Source: Ectothiorhodospiraceae bacterium (GTDB taxonomy: Bacteria; Pseudomonadota; Gammaproteobacteria; HK1). Taken from it: DNA of 64,000 bases. Positions 16,842 to 27,015 of the stretch are shown here, piece by piece (position 1 is the first letter of the stretch; each line of letters starts with the position of its first letter). The notes under the pieces are model-generated. The model ran no database searches. It was not told where the DNA came from and saw only the letters and a program-made list of their open reading frames with translations. The stretch covers positions 134,486 to 198,485 of the forward strand of contig JACKNM010000011.1 of NCBI GenBank assembly GCA_024234875.1, given 5' to 3'. Made by a program: the position numbers and the translations under genes.

Positions 16842-17360
16842 ATGGGCTACTGGTTCGGCAAACTCGACCGGGCACTGATGTGGGCCATGCAAGCGATCAT
16901 CATCGTCGCGAATCTGGTCGTGACGGGACTGGTGTTGTTCCTGGTGCTCGCCCGCTTCGTCCTTGGATGGTCGGTCGTCGGAGTTCTGGAGCTGGCGACG
17001 TTGGCAGCGATGTGGCTCTACATGTGTGGCGCCGTGGTGGCCGCGCGTAACAAGGAGCACTTGGTCGTCGACTTCCTCAGTCTCTCCCTGACCACGCCCC
17101 GCGCCCGAGCGATGCACGAGTTGGCGGTCTCCCTGATCATGGTCATTCTGAGCCTCTTCTTCATCAAGCTGGCCCATGACATGGTCGGCTGGTCGATCAA
17201 GCGCCCGCAAACCACAGCTGCATTGGGCCTGCCACTGATGATGTCACAATCTGCAATCGTTCTCGCGTCGGTCCTTTGCGCAGCCTACGCGCTCCGCGAT
17301 CTGGTCATCGCGGCAAAGCGCCTCAACCGAGGGGGCGGCTCCTCCTCGACGGTAGCCTGA
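16842..17360 (+). CDS. dctQ: TRAP transporter small permease (DctQ family)
   Basis: A 172-residue integral membrane protein with four hydrophobic segments (about residues 15-40, 50-70, 90-110 and 130-150). The segment WLYMCGAVVAARNKEHLVVDFLS matches the DctQ signature with its charged loop. A GGGAGAG Shine-Dalgarno sequence precedes the ATG. It forms the transporter core with the large permease, whose start is 3 bp after this stop. Confidence 0.92.
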   Translation: MGYWFGKLDRALMWAMQAIIIVANLVVTGLVLFLVLARFVLGWSVVGVLELATLAAMWLYMCGAVVAARNKEHLVVDFLSLSLTTPRARAMHELAVSLIMVILSLFFIKLAHDMVGWSIKRPQTTAALGLPLMMSQSAIVLASVLCAAYALRDLVIAAKRLNRGGGSSSTVA

Positions 17361-17363
17361 GCG

Positions 17364-18668
17364 ATGGCGGCGCTATTCGGCATCGCCTTGTTGATGGCGC
17401 TCATGATCTTCGGCGTCCCGGTCGCGTGGTCATTTGCCGGCGTGCTGATGTTTCTCGTATGGGCCTATGACGTCAACACGGCGACCCTTCTGTTACAAGG
17501 GTTTCGTTCGCTCGACTCGGTGATTCTCCTGGCGCTGCCCCTTTTCGTGCTTGCGGGCTACCTGATGCAAAGCGGAGGCGTTGCCCGTCGTCTGATCAGC
17601 TTCATGTCGTTGACGCTGAGAGGGCGAAAAGGCGGTCTTGGCGGGGCGATGGTTCTGTCATCCGGCGTCTTCGGGGCAATCTCCGGAACGGCCACGGCCG
17701 CGGTCGCCTCCATCGGAACGATCATGGTCGACCCGCTGGCGCAGCGCGGCTACCCGCGCGGGTACACCAGCGCTCTCCTGGGAGCATCTTCCCTTCTGGG
17801 AATCCTGATCCCGCCATCGATCACGCTCATTCTGTTCGGGGTCGTCACGCGACAGTCCATAACCGCGTTGTTCGCCGCCACGATCGTTCCCGGCGTCCTG
17901 CTGATGGTCGGTCTGATTATCTTCAACAAGATCGCTACGCGACAGCTCCTCCAGGATACGCCTGAACGACTTGCGGCGTTGAAGGCGCAAGACGCCGGCG
18001 AGCATGCAGCGACTGCGACCCTGAGGGCGCTTCCAGCGTTGATGATGCCAGTCATCATCCTCGGTGGAATCTACGGTGGTGTTTTCACACCCACCGAAGC
18101 CGCTGCGGTAGCACTGTTCCTGGCCGTCTTGATCGGGTTCTTCGTCTATCGCGATCTCACCATCGAGCGGTTCCGACGAAGCCTCCTGGAAGCAGGGGAA
18201 ACCACGGGGACAATCATCCTGATCCTTCTGTTCTCGTTCATGATCGGGAGAATCATGGTAGCCGAGAGCGTCCCACAAGAGCTGACCTCGGCAGTCGCTC
18301 AGATAACCGAAAACAAGATCCTGATCCTGATTCTGGTCAACGCGTTTCTCATCTTCGTCGGCATGATCATGGACGACCTGTCGGTGACCGTCGTCATTGC
18401 ACCTCTGATGATGCCGTTGCTGGTCGCGCAAGGTGTCGACCCGGTTCACTATGCCGCGATTGTCGCCTGCTCGGTCGTGATTGGGGCCAACAGTCCACCT
18501 GTCGCACCGATCCTCTACATGGCTTGCAGAATCGGAAAGGTGTCGATTCACAAGGCGGTCATGCCGGCAATCAGGATCATATTCATGGTTGCTCTTCCCG
18601 TTCAGCTGCTTGTGACGTTCGTTCCCGAGCTCTCCCTATTCCTTCCGAGGTTGTTGGGTCTGCGCTGA
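17364..18668 (+). CDS. dctM: TRAP transporter large permease (DctM family)
   Basis: A 434-residue membrane protein of the DctM family with about 12 hydrophobic helices and the signatures LPLFVLAGYLMQSGGVARRL, GAISGTATAAVASIGTIM and LGILIPPSITLILFG. It catalyses Na+- or H+-coupled uptake of the ligand delivered by DctP. Translation is coupled to dctQ by the 3-bp gap. There is no obvious terminator immediately after the stop. Confidence 0.94.
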   Translation: MAALFGIALLMALMIFGVPVAWSFAGVLMFLVWAYDVNTATLLLQGFRSLDSVILLALPLFVLAGYLMQSGGVARRLISFMSLTLRGRKGGLGGAMVLSSGVFGAISGTATAAVASIGTIMVDPLAQRGYPRGYTSALLGASSLLGILIPPSITLILFGVVTRQSITALFAATIVPGVLLMVGLIIFNKIATRQLLQDTPERLAALKAQDAGEHAATATLRALPALMMPVIILGGIYGGVFTPTEAAAVALFLAVLIGFFVYRDLTIERFRRSLLEAGETTGTIILILLFSFMIGRIMVAESVPQELTSAVAQITENKILILILVNAFLIFVGMIMDDLSVTVVIAPLMMPLLVAQGVDPVHYAAIVACSVVIGANSPPVAPILYMACRIGKVSIHKAVMPAIRIIFMVALPVQLLVTFVPELSLFLPRLLGLR

Positions 18669-19139
18669 GCGCAACGGCAGTGCGTCTGAAGCGAGCTTGC
18701 GGCGCTGGATTCTCGGACGTACCTCCGTGCTTCATGTTGGGTTGAAGGCGCATCTCTCGGGCAGCATTGCGGACTTCAGTGCCTACCTATCCTCAAGGCA
18801 AGTCGGCCAAGAGCCCTCCGGTCGATCCGGGATCTCGATGGCCATGCGTTGGCCCTTCGGTGGCCCGGGGGGTGGCGGGGTCCGAAGGGACCGTGACCGA
18901 GCCGCTTCGTGCGTGTGGTGAGACGAAATCCCGGGGACGGGAACTGGTGGGCTGTGGATGACGACGGTGCCGGTTGCTCTTCGTGTACGGGAGCGGGGGC
19001 GTAGTCTCGATGCGCGTTCGTGGTGCCGTGAGGGGCAATGGCGCCAGAGCATGGGACTACAGAGACTGCCCGGGAGGGATTTCCCGTTCACGTCAAGAGA
19101 GCAGTGTCGGTCAGTGCTTCGACCACCGAGAGGAAGACC
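18669..19139 (+). other. Intergenic region before the dimethylglycine/sarcosine operon
   Basis: I see no gene in these 471 bp. An inverted pair CCCTTCGG/CCGAAGGG (about 18856 and 18881) could form a GC-rich hairpin, perhaps a terminator for the TRAP operon. The promoter of the downstream operon must be here or further upstream, but no clear -35/-10 pair stands out. Confidence 0.5.
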
Positions 19140-21566
19140 ATGAAGAACCATGCTCGCGTCGTCGTCATTGGGGGAGGTGTCGTCGGCTGCTCGGTGCTCT
19201 ATCACCTGGCCCGTGAGGGTTGGTCGGACGTCATGCTCCTGGAACGCGACGAGTTGACCTCCGGGTCGACCTGGCACGCAGCGGGGGGCTGTCACACGAT
19301 CAATGGCGATCCGAACGTCGCGAAACTACAGAAATACACGATCGAGCTCTACCGGGAGATCGAGGAGTTGAGCGGTCAGGCGACCGGATTCCACATGACC
19401 GGCGGTCTGATGATGGCGTCCACTCCGGAGCGTTTCGACTGGCTCAAGTCGACCATGGCGAAGGGCCGGTACCAGAACATCGAGGCGGAGGTCGTTACAC
19501 CCGAGGAGGCGCACGAGCTGATGCCATTGCTCGATCCGTCTCAGTTCGTCGGTGGCCTACGTACGTTCGTGGATGGGCATCTCGACCCTGCTGGCGTCAC
19601 CTACGCCTATGCCAAGTCGGCGCGAAAGCTTGGCGCCGCGGTCCACACCCATACGATGGTAAAGGACTTACAGCGCAGTGGGACGGGCGGTTGGACCGTG
19701 GTCACCGACCGGGGGAACGTCACGTGCGACCACGTCGTCAATGCCGGTGGACTCTGGGCCCGAGAGGTCGGTCGGATGGTTGGCGTGGAGCTGCCGATCC
19801 TTGCCATGGAGCACATGTATCTGATTACAGAGGACATGCCGGAGGTTGCCGAAATCAACCGGACCACCGGCAAGGAGGTTTGTCACGTCGTCGACTTCGA
19901 CGGGGAGTTGTACCTCCGGCAGGAGCGCGGCGGCATGCTGATGGGGACCTACGAGAAGGCCTGCGTGCCCTGGTCCGAGCGGGAGACGCCCTGGGACTTC
20001 GGACACGAGCTGTTGCCGCCCGATGTCGACCGCATCGCACCGAGTCTCGAGGTCGGGTTTCGGCATTTTCCGGCATTTGAGAACGCTGGCATCAAGCAGA
20101 TCATCAACGGTCCTTTCACCTTCGCTCCCGACGGCAACCCACTGGTCGGTCCGATCCGAGGCCTTCCCGGGATGTGGGCGGCCTGTGGTGTCATGGCGGG
20201 CTTCAGCCAGGGTGGAGGAGTGGGGCTCGCGCTCGCCAACTGGATCATCCACCGCGACCCCGGCTTCGATGTCTGGGCGATGGACGTCGCGCGGTACGGG
20301 GAGTGGACTACCGCCGAGTACACCAGCAAAAAAGTGCAGGAGAACTATTCTCGCCGTTTCTCGATCAGGTTTCCCAACGAGGAGCTGCAAGCCTGCCGAC
20401 CCTACAAGACGACCCCGATTCATGACCAGCTCCTGGCGAAGGGGGCTCGGATGGGCGATGGCTGGGGCATGGAGGTGCCGCTGTGGTATGCGCCCGATGG
20501 GGTCAGAGATGTCTTCTCCTGGCATCGCTCAACCGACTTCGAGCACGTGAAGGCCGAGGTCGCCGGCGTGCGCGAGAGTGTTGGCATCGCGGACATCTCC
20601 GGCTACTCCAAGTTCTGGGTGCAGGGGTCGGGAGCGCGCGCCTTCCTGGACAAGGTCCTCGCCTGCAACCTGCCGATGCCAGGTCGGACGACGCTTGCGC
20701 CGATGCTCAACGCGGACGGCAAGTTGATTGGGGATCTCTCGCTGGCGTCTCTGGGCGAGATGGAATTCTTCCTGGCCGGCTCCGGCATGGCCGAGAACTA
20801 CTACCTGCGCTGGTGGGAGGAGCACATGCCCGCCGACGGAACTGTACGGATCCAGGCCGCCGGGCTCGGGTTGGCCGGCCTCGCAATCGCGGGGCCGAAC
20901 GCCCGCCGGGTGCTGGAAAAGGTGACTCGCGAGGATGTCTCGAACGAAGGCTTCCGCTTCATGTCGGTCAGAAGAATGGTGGTCGGTCTCGCGCCTTGCC
21001 TGGTCGTACGTATCAGCTTTACCGGCGATCTCGGTTTCGAGATCTGGATGAAACCGGAGTACCAACGCCACGTCTATGAACGGCTGCTCGCGGCAGGCGA
21101 GGAGTTCGGTATCCAGCATTTCGGCCTGCGAGCTCTGAATTCGATGCGGCTGGAGAAGAACTTCGGAAGCTGGGCGCGGGAGTACCGTCCCCTCTACGGT
21201 CCCCTGGAGGCCGGGCTCGAGCGTTTCGTCGCCTATGACAAGGACGCTGATTTCATCGGCAAGGAGGCCGCGATCAGCGAGCGCGAGTCGGGAGGGGAAC
21301 TCCGACTCAAGGCGTTCGTGGTGGAGGCCAGGGATGCCGACGTGATCGGTGACGAGCCGATCTGGCGCAACGGTACCGTCGTCGGCTGGGTGACCTCGGG
21401 AGGCTTCGCGCATAACTCTGGTGTCTCGATGGCGCTCGGTTATGTCCCAAAGGAGCACGCGAACGTTGATTCTGGCTGGGAGGTGGAGCTGCTAGGTGAG
21501 CGTCTGAAGGCGCGTGTCCAACATGTGCCGATCTGGGATGCGGGTGGGGAGCGGATGCGCGGCTGA
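19140..21566 (+). CDS. Dimethylglycine/sarcosine dehydrogenase-like FAD protein with GcvT domain
   Basis: An 808-residue two-part enzyme. Residues 1-400 form a DAO-type FAD domain (VVVIGGGVVGCSVLYHLAREG) with GSTWHAAGG, where the His is the usual covalent flavin site in dimethylglycine and sarcosine dehydrogenases. Residues 420-808 form GcvT-like folate domains (VGIADISGYSKFWVQGSGARAFLDKVL, GLAGLAIAGPNARRVLEKVT, SFTGDLGFEIW, LRALNSMRLEKNF). The family demethylates dimethylglycine or sarcosine and passes formaldehyde to tetrahydrofolate. Start by MKNHARVV with a GAGAGGAAG Shine-Dalgarno sequence. Sitting before soxBDAG, dimethylglycine demethylation to sarcosine is the most economical role. 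Confidence 0.88.
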   Translation: MKNHARVVVIGGGVVGCSVLYHLAREGWSDVMLLERDELTSGSTWHAAGGCHTINGDPNVAKLQKYTIELYREIEELSGQATGFHMTGGLMMASTPERFDWLKSTMAKGRYQNIEAEVVTPEEAHELMPLLDPSQFVGGLRTFVDGHLDPAGVTYAYAKSARKLGAAVHTHTMVKDLQRSGTGGWTVVTDRGNVTCDHVVNAGGLWAREVGRMVGVELPILAMEHMYLITEDMPEVAEINRTTGKEVCHVVDFDGELYLRQERGGMLMGTYEKACVPWSERETPWDFGHELLPPDVDRIAPSLEVGFRHFPAFENAGIKQIINGPFTFAPDGNPLVGPIRGLPGMWAACGVMAGFSQGGGVGLALANWIIHRDPGFDVWAMDVARYGEWTTAEYTSKKVQENYSRRFSIRFPNEELQACRPYKTTPIHDQLLAKGARMGDGWGMEVPLWYAPDGVRDVFSWHRSTDFEHVKAEVAGVRESVGIADISGYSKFWVQGSGARAFLDKVLACNLPMPGRTTLAPMLNADGKLIGDLSLASLGEMEFFLAGSGMAENYYLRWWEEHMPADGTVRIQAAGLGLAGLAIAGPNARRVLEKVTREDVSNEGFRFMSVRRMVVGLAPCLVVRISFTGDLGFEIWMKPEYQRHVYERLLAAGEEFGIQHFGLRALNSMRLEKNFGSWAREYRPLYGPLEAGLERFVAYDKDADFIGKEAAISERESGGELRLKAFVVEARDADVIGDEPIWRNGTVVGWVTSGGFAHNSGVSMALGYVPKEHANVDSGWEVELLGERLKARVQHVPIWDAGGERMRG

Positions 21567-21838
21567 TGTCCGACATTCGCGCAGTGGGCGCAGGTCGTGC
21601 TCGTGCGAGGTCTGTAACACGGGGCGTGAAGTCCCAAGACTCGGGAACGAGAGAGGACGCGCGCACCGGTCCGTCGTGCCAGGGGCATTTCGAACTGCGT
21701 ACGCGTGGGCGAACTACGACTGGGTTCGGGGTTGGGCTGGGCTGCTCGCGGGCCGTGCACGGACGACTCCGAGAGGCAGTGGTGCGGAGCATCCCTGGTC
21801 GGGAGCCCGAATGACAGATCCGAGCTGGAGCGAAGCCG

Positions 21839-23098
21839 ATGCAACGCTATAACGCGCTGTCCGTCCTCTGGGGTGGGCTGACGGGGCAGCGCCACTGGAA
21901 GAAGGTCTGGGGCGAAGCCGAACCCAAGCAGCATTACGACGTGGTCATCGTCGGCGGCGGCGGGCACGGCCTCGCTACCGCCTATTACCTGGCCAAGGAG
22001 CATGGGCTGCGTAGGGTCGCAGTGCTGGAGAAGGGCTGGCTCGGGGGCGGCAATGCTGGCCGCAACACCACGATCATACGGTCGAACTACATGATCGAGG
22101 GCAACACCGAGTTCTACGAGCATTCGCTAAAGCTCTGGGAGAACCTCTCCCACGAGCTCAACTTCAATGTGATGTTCAGTCAGCGCTCGCATTTGACCCT
22201 GGTGTTTACTCCGTCCCAGCGCGACGCGATGGCGCGGCGATACAACATCATGCGACTCAACGGTATCGATGGGGAGTTTTGGAACCAGGACAGGCTGCGC
22301 CACGAAGTGCCGCATCTGAATTTCGATGGTGGCCGCCTGCCGATTCTGGGTGCCTATGTGCAGCCGCGCGCTGGCACCGCGCGACACGACGCGGTGAACT
22401 GGGGCTATGCGCGCGCGGCCACTGCGCTGGGCGTCGACATTCTCCAGAACTGTGAGGTTACCGGCTTCATCAGAAAGGCGGGCGAGCTGGTTGGCGTCGA
22501 GACGTCCAGGGGGGAGATCCTGGCAGACAAGATCGGGCTCGCGGTTGCGGGACACACCTCGGTGCTCGCGCACAAGGCGGGTCTCGGCAAGCTGCCATTG
22601 GAGACCCACAAGCTCCAGGCGTATGTGTCCGAGCCGGTCAAGCCGTTGATCGACCAGGTGATCGTGTTCGGTGGTTTCGGGCATTTCTACATCAGCCAGT
22701 CCGACAAGGGTGGGCTGGTCTATGGAGGGGATCTCGACACCTACAACTCATATGCGCAGAAGGGGAACCTGCCGGTCTACGCGGACGTTGCGGCTGCGGC
22801 GATGCAGATATTCCCGTGTCTCGGAAGGGTGAAGCTGCTGCGCCAGTGGGCGGGTGTCATGGACATGTCGATGGACGGCTCGCCGTTCATTACCAAGACT
22901 CATATTCCGAATCTCTATCTGAACGCGGGCTGGTGCTACGGCGGCTTCAAGGCGACGCCGGGATCGGGCCACACCTTCGCCCATACGATCGCGAACGACG
23001 AGCCGCACTGGGCCAACCGGCTGCTCACGCTCGAACGCTACCGCGAAGGCCGCCTGATCGACGAGTCGGGGCATGGCCCAGTTCCGAAGCTGCAATGA
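21839..23098 (+). CDS. soxB: Sarcosine oxidase beta subunit
   Basis: A 419-residue flavoprotein, the catalytic beta subunit of heterotetrameric sarcosine oxidase, which oxidises sarcosine to glycine plus formaldehyde or methylene-THF. VVIVGGGGHGLATAYYLAKEHG is the FAD site. The segment TARHDAVNWGYARAA contains the His that carries covalent FMN in characterised SoxB. The N-terminal lead RYNALSVLWGGLTGQRHWKKVW is typical of SoxB. A 272-bp gap without a recognised gene separates it from the preceding dehydrogenase. It is followed by soxD, soxA and soxG in the standard order. Confidence 0.95.
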   Translation: MQRYNALSVLWGGLTGQRHWKKVWGEAEPKQHYDVVIVGGGGHGLATAYYLAKEHGLRRVAVLEKGWLGGGNAGRNTTIIRSNYMIEGNTEFYEHSLKLWENLSHELNFNVMFSQRSHLTLVFTPSQRDAMARRYNIMRLNGIDGEFWNQDRLRHEVPHLNFDGGRLPILGAYVQPRAGTARHDAVNWGYARAATALGVDILQNCEVTGFIRKAGELVGVETSRGEILADKIGLAVAGHTSVLAHKAGLGKLPLETHKLQAYVSEPVKPLIDQVIVFGGFGHFYISQSDKGGLVYGGDLDTYNSYAQKGNLPVYADVAAAAMQIFPCLGRVKLLRQWAGVMDMSMDGSPFITKTHIPNLYLNAGWCYGGFKATPGSGHTFAHTIANDEPHWANRLLTLERYREGRLIDESGHGPVPKLQ

Positions 23099-23111
23099 AT
23101 AGGCAAGATCG

Positions 23112-23387
23112 ATGCTCCGAATCCCCTGTCCCTTTTGCGGTCCCCGGGACCATGCCGAGTTCTCCTACGAAGGAGATGCCACCGTGGCCTATCCGCCACT
23201 TGATGCCTCACGAGAGGATTGGTTCGAGGCGGTGTTCCTTCGCGCCAACCCGTGCGGCGCGCATCGCGAGATGTGGCACCACGTGCAGGGTTGTCGCGCC
23301 TTCGTCGTCGTCGAGCGCGACACGCTGACTCATGAGATCAAGGGGGCTCGGCTCGCTCACCGGCCCACCGCGGAGGCCATCCAATGA
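23112..23387 (+). CDS. soxD: Sarcosine oxidase delta subunit
   Basis: A 91-residue subunit with the N-terminal zinc-binding motif CPFCGPRDHAEF and the conserved segment NPCGAHREMWHHVQGCRAF. The delta subunit stabilises the complex and binds Zn in known structures. Its stop overlaps the ATG of soxA (ATGA), indicating coupled translation. Confidence 0.95.
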   Translation: MLRIPCPFCGPRDHAEFSYEGDATVAYPPLDASREDWFEAVFLRANPCGAHREMWHHVQGCRAFVVVERDTLTHEIKGARLAHRPTAEAIQ

Positions 23388-26383
23388 GCGGGTACCGGCT
23401 TCCCCAGGGCGGGGTGGTCGACCGCGCTCGCCCGGTCTCTTACTCGTGGGACGGCCGGCCCCTGCTGGGCCTCGCGGGTGACACGCTCGCCTCGGCGTTG
23501 ATGGCCGACGGCCAGCAGGTTCTGGGCCGCAGCTTCAAGTATCACCGTCCTCGTGGCGTCATGTCGGCGGGTCCCGAGGAAGGCGGCGCGCTGGTGACCG
23601 TCGGTGATGGCCCGCATCGGGAGCCAAACGCCAAGGCCACGCAAGTCGAGCTGGTTCATGGCCTGACCGCGTACGGTCAGAATGCCTTTCCGAACGTTCG
23701 TTTCGACCTCGGGCGGGCTAATGACATTTTCGAGCGCTTCCTTGCCGCCGGGTTCTACTACAAGACCTTCATGGGCGTGGGCCGGGGCACGAGGGCGTGG
23801 ATGTTGTTCGAGAGGTTCATCCGCAAGGCTGCCGGCATGGGCTCGGCCTCGCGGGAGGCGGACCCGGCTCGATACGACGTGGTCAACGACTACTGCGATC
23901 TGCTGGTAATCGGCGCGGGACCGGCCGGGATTGCCGCGGCGGAGATGGCGACGTCCCACGGCCTCGACGTGATGTTGGTCGAGCAGGATTTCGCGCTCGG
24001 CGGCTCCCTGATCGGGTCAGCCGAGTCGGTCGAAGGCAAGTCTGCCGCAGGCTGGCTCGGCGAGCGGGTTGCCGGTTTGAAGGGCGCGCGTGTGCTCACT
24101 CGGACCACCGCCTTTGGCCTCTACGACTCGAATGTGGTCGGCCTCTACGAGAAGGTGACTGATCATCTTCCCGCCCCTGATCCGTCACTGCCACGCGGCA
24201 ATCTCCGCTGCGTGCGCCCGGCCCGGGTGATTCTGGCTACCGGCGCTATCGAGCGGCCCGTCGCCTTCGGCAACAACGATCGCCCCGGGGTGATGCTCTC
24301 GAGGGCGATGTCCACGTATGTCAACCGCTTCGGCGTCGCACCGGGCAAGCGCGCGGTGGTCTGCGGTAACGGCGACAGCGTCTATGCAGATGCATTGGCG
24401 CTCGCCATGGCTGGGGTGCAGACGACGCTCCTCGACGCCCGCGAGGCCCCGTCTCACGAGTTGGTCGAGGCTGCCGTGGCGGCCGGGATCGAGGTCCATG
24501 TCGGTCGTTTGCCGATCGAGATCCGGGGCTGGAACCGGGTCAGGGGTCTGATGGTCGGGCGATTCGAGCGCGACGGTCATGCGCGTCCCGAGCGCGAGGT
24601 GGCTTGCGACTGCGTGGGTGTCTCCGGTGGCTGGTCGCCAGCGGTGCATCTGCTGTCGCATCGTGGCAATCGGCCGATCTGGAATGCGGAGATGGCCTGC
24701 TTCCTGCCCGGGGTGCTGCACGATGGCGTTGCGGTTGCCGGGGCCGTCGCCGGTAACTGGGCCACCGGGGACTGCATCACCGCCGGCCGCGCCGCGGCTT
24801 CCGATGTTGTCGAGGCCCTCACCGGCTCCCGGCCGCGCGCGGTGAAGGCGCCGGACCCCGGCGGCTGGGCCAACCCGCTGAAGCCGCTGTGGGAGGTGAA
24901 GGTTCGGCGCCGCAGACTCAAGAGCTTCGTCGATCCTCAGCACGACGTCACCACGGCGGACGTGCAGCTGGCGGTACGCGAGGGCTACGTCTCGCCCGAG
25001 CACATGAAGCGTTACACGACGCTCGGCATGGCCACTGACCAGGGAAAAGTCGGCAATGTCATCGGGCTGGCGCTGCTGGCCGATGCGCTCGACCAGACCA
25101 TTCCGCAGACCGGCATTACCACCTTTCGCCCGCCCTATACCCCGATTCCGATCGCCGCCTTCGCGGGCCGGGCGCGCGGCGCCCACTATGCGCCGGTGCG
25201 CGAGACTCCGATGCACAAGGTGCAGGACGATGCCGGGGCCCGATGGACGGATGTCGGCTTCTGGAAGCGCGCCTGGTACCACCCGGCCCACGCCGGCGAG
25301 GCCCTGGACGAGGCCTACGTGCGCGAGGCGAGGTGTGTGCGGGAGAACGTCGGCATGGTCGACGTCACCACGCTGGGCAAGATCCAGGTCCAGGGCCCCG
25401 ACGCGGCCGAGTTCCTGAATCGCGTCTACGTCAATGGCTTCGCCAAGCTACCGGTGATGAAGTGCCGTTACGGTGTGATGCTGCGTGACGACGGCATGGT
25501 CCTCGACGATGGCGTCACTTGGCGCTTCGGTGAGAACGACTTCATGACGACCACCACCACGGCCCATGCCGCCACCGTGATTGCGTATTTCGAGAATCTT
25601 CTCCAGACCCGCTGGCCCGAGCTTCGGGTCAATGTGGCTTCGGTGTCGGATCAATGGGGCGCGGTGGCTGTGGCGGGGCCGAATGCCCGTAAGGCTGTCC
25701 AGGCGGCGCTCGCAGAAGGCGACATCTCGAACGAGGGCCTGCCTTTCATGGGGGTCATCGAGGCGGTGTTGAAAGTCGCGGGCGGGGAGATTCCCGTGCT
25801 GATTGCGCGGCTGTCCTTCTCGGGCGAGCTGGCCTATGAGGTTTACGCCCGCTCTGGCCACAGTCCGGCGATGTGGGAGGCGTTGCTGGCGCGGGTCCGG
25901 GCGCTCGGAGGCTCGGCCTATGGCACCGAGGCCCTGGGGGCGCTGCGCATCGAGAAGGGCCACGTCACCGCCGCCGAGCTCGACGGTCGGGTGACCTTGG
26001 AGGACGCGGGGCTGGGGAAGCTGGCTTCGACGAAGAAGCATTTCGTCGGAAACGTGCTGCGCAAACGCCCCGATCTGACCCGCGACGACAGGCCCCAGCT
26101 GGCCCACTTCCACCCGGTGACGGAGGGCGAGAGCTTCTCGGTCGGCGCCATCGTCTGCGAGAGCGGCAAAGTCGAGGGTCACGGCATCGGCTGGATCACC
26201 GGCGTCACCGCTTCCCCCGCATTGAGGTGCAGTTGCCTCGGCATCGGCTTCGTTCAAGGGGGTTACGAGGCCTGGGAAGGGAGGGAGGTGGTTCTGGCCG
26301 ACCCGGTTCGCGGATACGCAGTGAAGGCGCGAGTCGCGAGCCCGCATCAATACGACCCCAAGGGAGAGCGAATGCATGGTTGA
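23384..26383 (+). CDS. soxA: Sarcosine oxidase alpha subunit
   Basis: A 999-residue large subunit. The N-terminal part resembles a 2Fe-2S-like domain (LGRSFKYHRPRGVMSAGPEEGGALV) without cluster cysteines. The middle has an NAD-binding segment (LLVIGAGPAGIAAAEMATSHG) and a second dinucleotide fold (GKRAVVCGNGDSVYADALAL). The C-terminal 400 residues are a GcvT-like folate domain (VGMVDVTTLGKIQVQGPDAAEFLNRVY, ALRIEKGHV), where the methyl-derived formaldehyde is captured by tetrahydrofolate. Its stop overlaps the soxG start by 8 bp. Length and order are normal for the family. Confidence 0.95.
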   Translation: MSGYRLPQGGVVDRARPVSYSWDGRPLLGLAGDTLASALMADGQQVLGRSFKYHRPRGVMSAGPEEGGALVTVGDGPHREPNAKATQVELVHGLTAYGQNAFPNVRFDLGRANDIFERFLAAGFYYKTFMGVGRGTRAWMLFERFIRKAAGMGSASREADPARYDVVNDYCDLLVIGAGPAGIAAAEMATSHGLDVMLVEQDFALGGSLIGSAESVEGKSAAGWLGERVAGLKGARVLTRTTAFGLYDSNVVGLYEKVTDHLPAPDPSLPRGNLRCVRPARVILATGAIERPVAFGNNDRPGVMLSRAMSTYVNRFGVAPGKRAVVCGNGDSVYADALALAMAGVQTTLLDAREAPSHELVEAAVAAGIEVHVGRLPIEIRGWNRVRGLMVGRFERDGHARPEREVACDCVGVSGGWSPAVHLLSHRGNRPIWNAEMACFLPGVLHDGVAVAGAVAGNWATGDCITAGRAAASDVVEALTGSRPRAVKAPDPGGWANPLKPLWEVKVRRRRLKSFVDPQHDVTTADVQLAVREGYVSPEHMKRYTTLGMATDQGKVGNVIGLALLADALDQTIPQTGITTFRPPYTPIPIAAFAGRARGAHYAPVRETPMHKVQDDAGARWTDVGFWKRAWYHPAHAGEALDEAYVREARCVRENVGMVDVTTLGKIQVQGPDAAEFLNRVYVNGFAKLPVMKCRYGVMLRDDGMVLDDGVTWRFGENDFMTTTTTAHAATVIAYFENLLQTRWPELRVNVASVSDQWGAVAVAGPNARKAVQAALAEGDISNEGLPFMGVIEAVLKVAGGEIPVLIARLSFSGELAYEVYARSGHSPAMWEALLARVRALGGSAYGTEALGALRIEKGHVTAAELDGRVTLEDAGLGKLASTKKHFVGNVLRKRPDLTRDDRPQLAHFHPVTEGESFSVGAIVCESGKVEGHGIGWITGVTASPALRCSCLGIGFVQGGYEAWEGREVVLADPVRGYAVKARVASPHQYDPKGERMHG

Positions 26384-26951
26384 GCGCGCGTCGGCCCTGG
26401 AAGGACACAATGCTCCGCGCCGTTTCGGCCTGATTCCGCCCTCCGGCCCGGGCATCCGCCTGAGTGAGAGGCCGGTCCTCGGCATCTGGCTGGCCGCCGC
26501 CTGGCCCGATCGCCTGGCCGAGACGGGCGCGGCCGCGGCGGCGGCGGCGGGTGCGGACGCAGCGCCCGGTCCCGGGCAGTCGGCCACCGGACGGCGCGGC
26601 ACGCTGTTGCGTATCGAGCCTTTGAAATGGCTGCTGATCAGCGAGGACGACATCCCAACCCCGTCGCTGGCCGAGGCCGATGGCACGGTGCTCGAGTTGG
26701 GGCATGCGCGCACGGTGATTCATGTCTCCGGTCCCAGCGCTGCCGATCTGATGGCCCGGTTGGTGCCACTGGATCTGCGCCCCGGAACTTTCCCGGAAGG
26801 TTCGGTCGCCAGCACGCGCATGCACCAGATGGGCGTCACCATCCTGGCCCGCGACGGCGGCTACGACTTGTTCTGCCTCCGCAGCTTTGGTCTGGCCGCC
26901 TGGACGCTCATCGGCGAGGTCGCGGCGCAGTTCGGAGCAGAGGTGGTGTGA
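26376..26951 (+). CDS. soxG: Sarcosine oxidase gamma subunit
   Basis: A 191-residue gamma subunit, distantly GcvT-like, with the family segments LRIEPLKWLLIS, DLSH-like LELGHARTVIHVSGPSAADLMARLVPLDLR and HQMGVTILARDGGYDLFCLRSFGLAAWTLI. It completes soxBDAG. An Ala/Gly-rich loop (GAAAAAAAGADAAPGPG) at about residues 50-66 is unusual. No folate or glycine-cleavage genes follow. Confidence 0.93.
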   Translation: MVERASALEGHNAPRRFGLIPPSGPGIRLSERPVLGIWLAAAWPDRLAETGAAAAAAAGADAAPGPGQSATGRRGTLLRIEPLKWLLISEDDIPTPSLAEADGTVLELGHARTVIHVSGPSAADLMARLVPLDLRPGTFPEGSVASTRMHQMGVTILARDGGYDLFCLRSFGLAAWTLIGEVAAQFGAEVV

Positions 26952-27015
26952 GCGCAGCGCTCGGCGGGGACCGCGCCTGTGCGGCGTTGCGCCCTCTCGG
27001 ATCGGTTGTTGCCAG

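Noticed and set aside
18700..18800. Possible glycine riboswitch before the dimethylglycine/sarcosine operon
   Set aside because: CTCTCGGGCA recalls the 3' part of the aptamer, but the matching 5' strand and the GCCGAAGGGG core are not in the right order.
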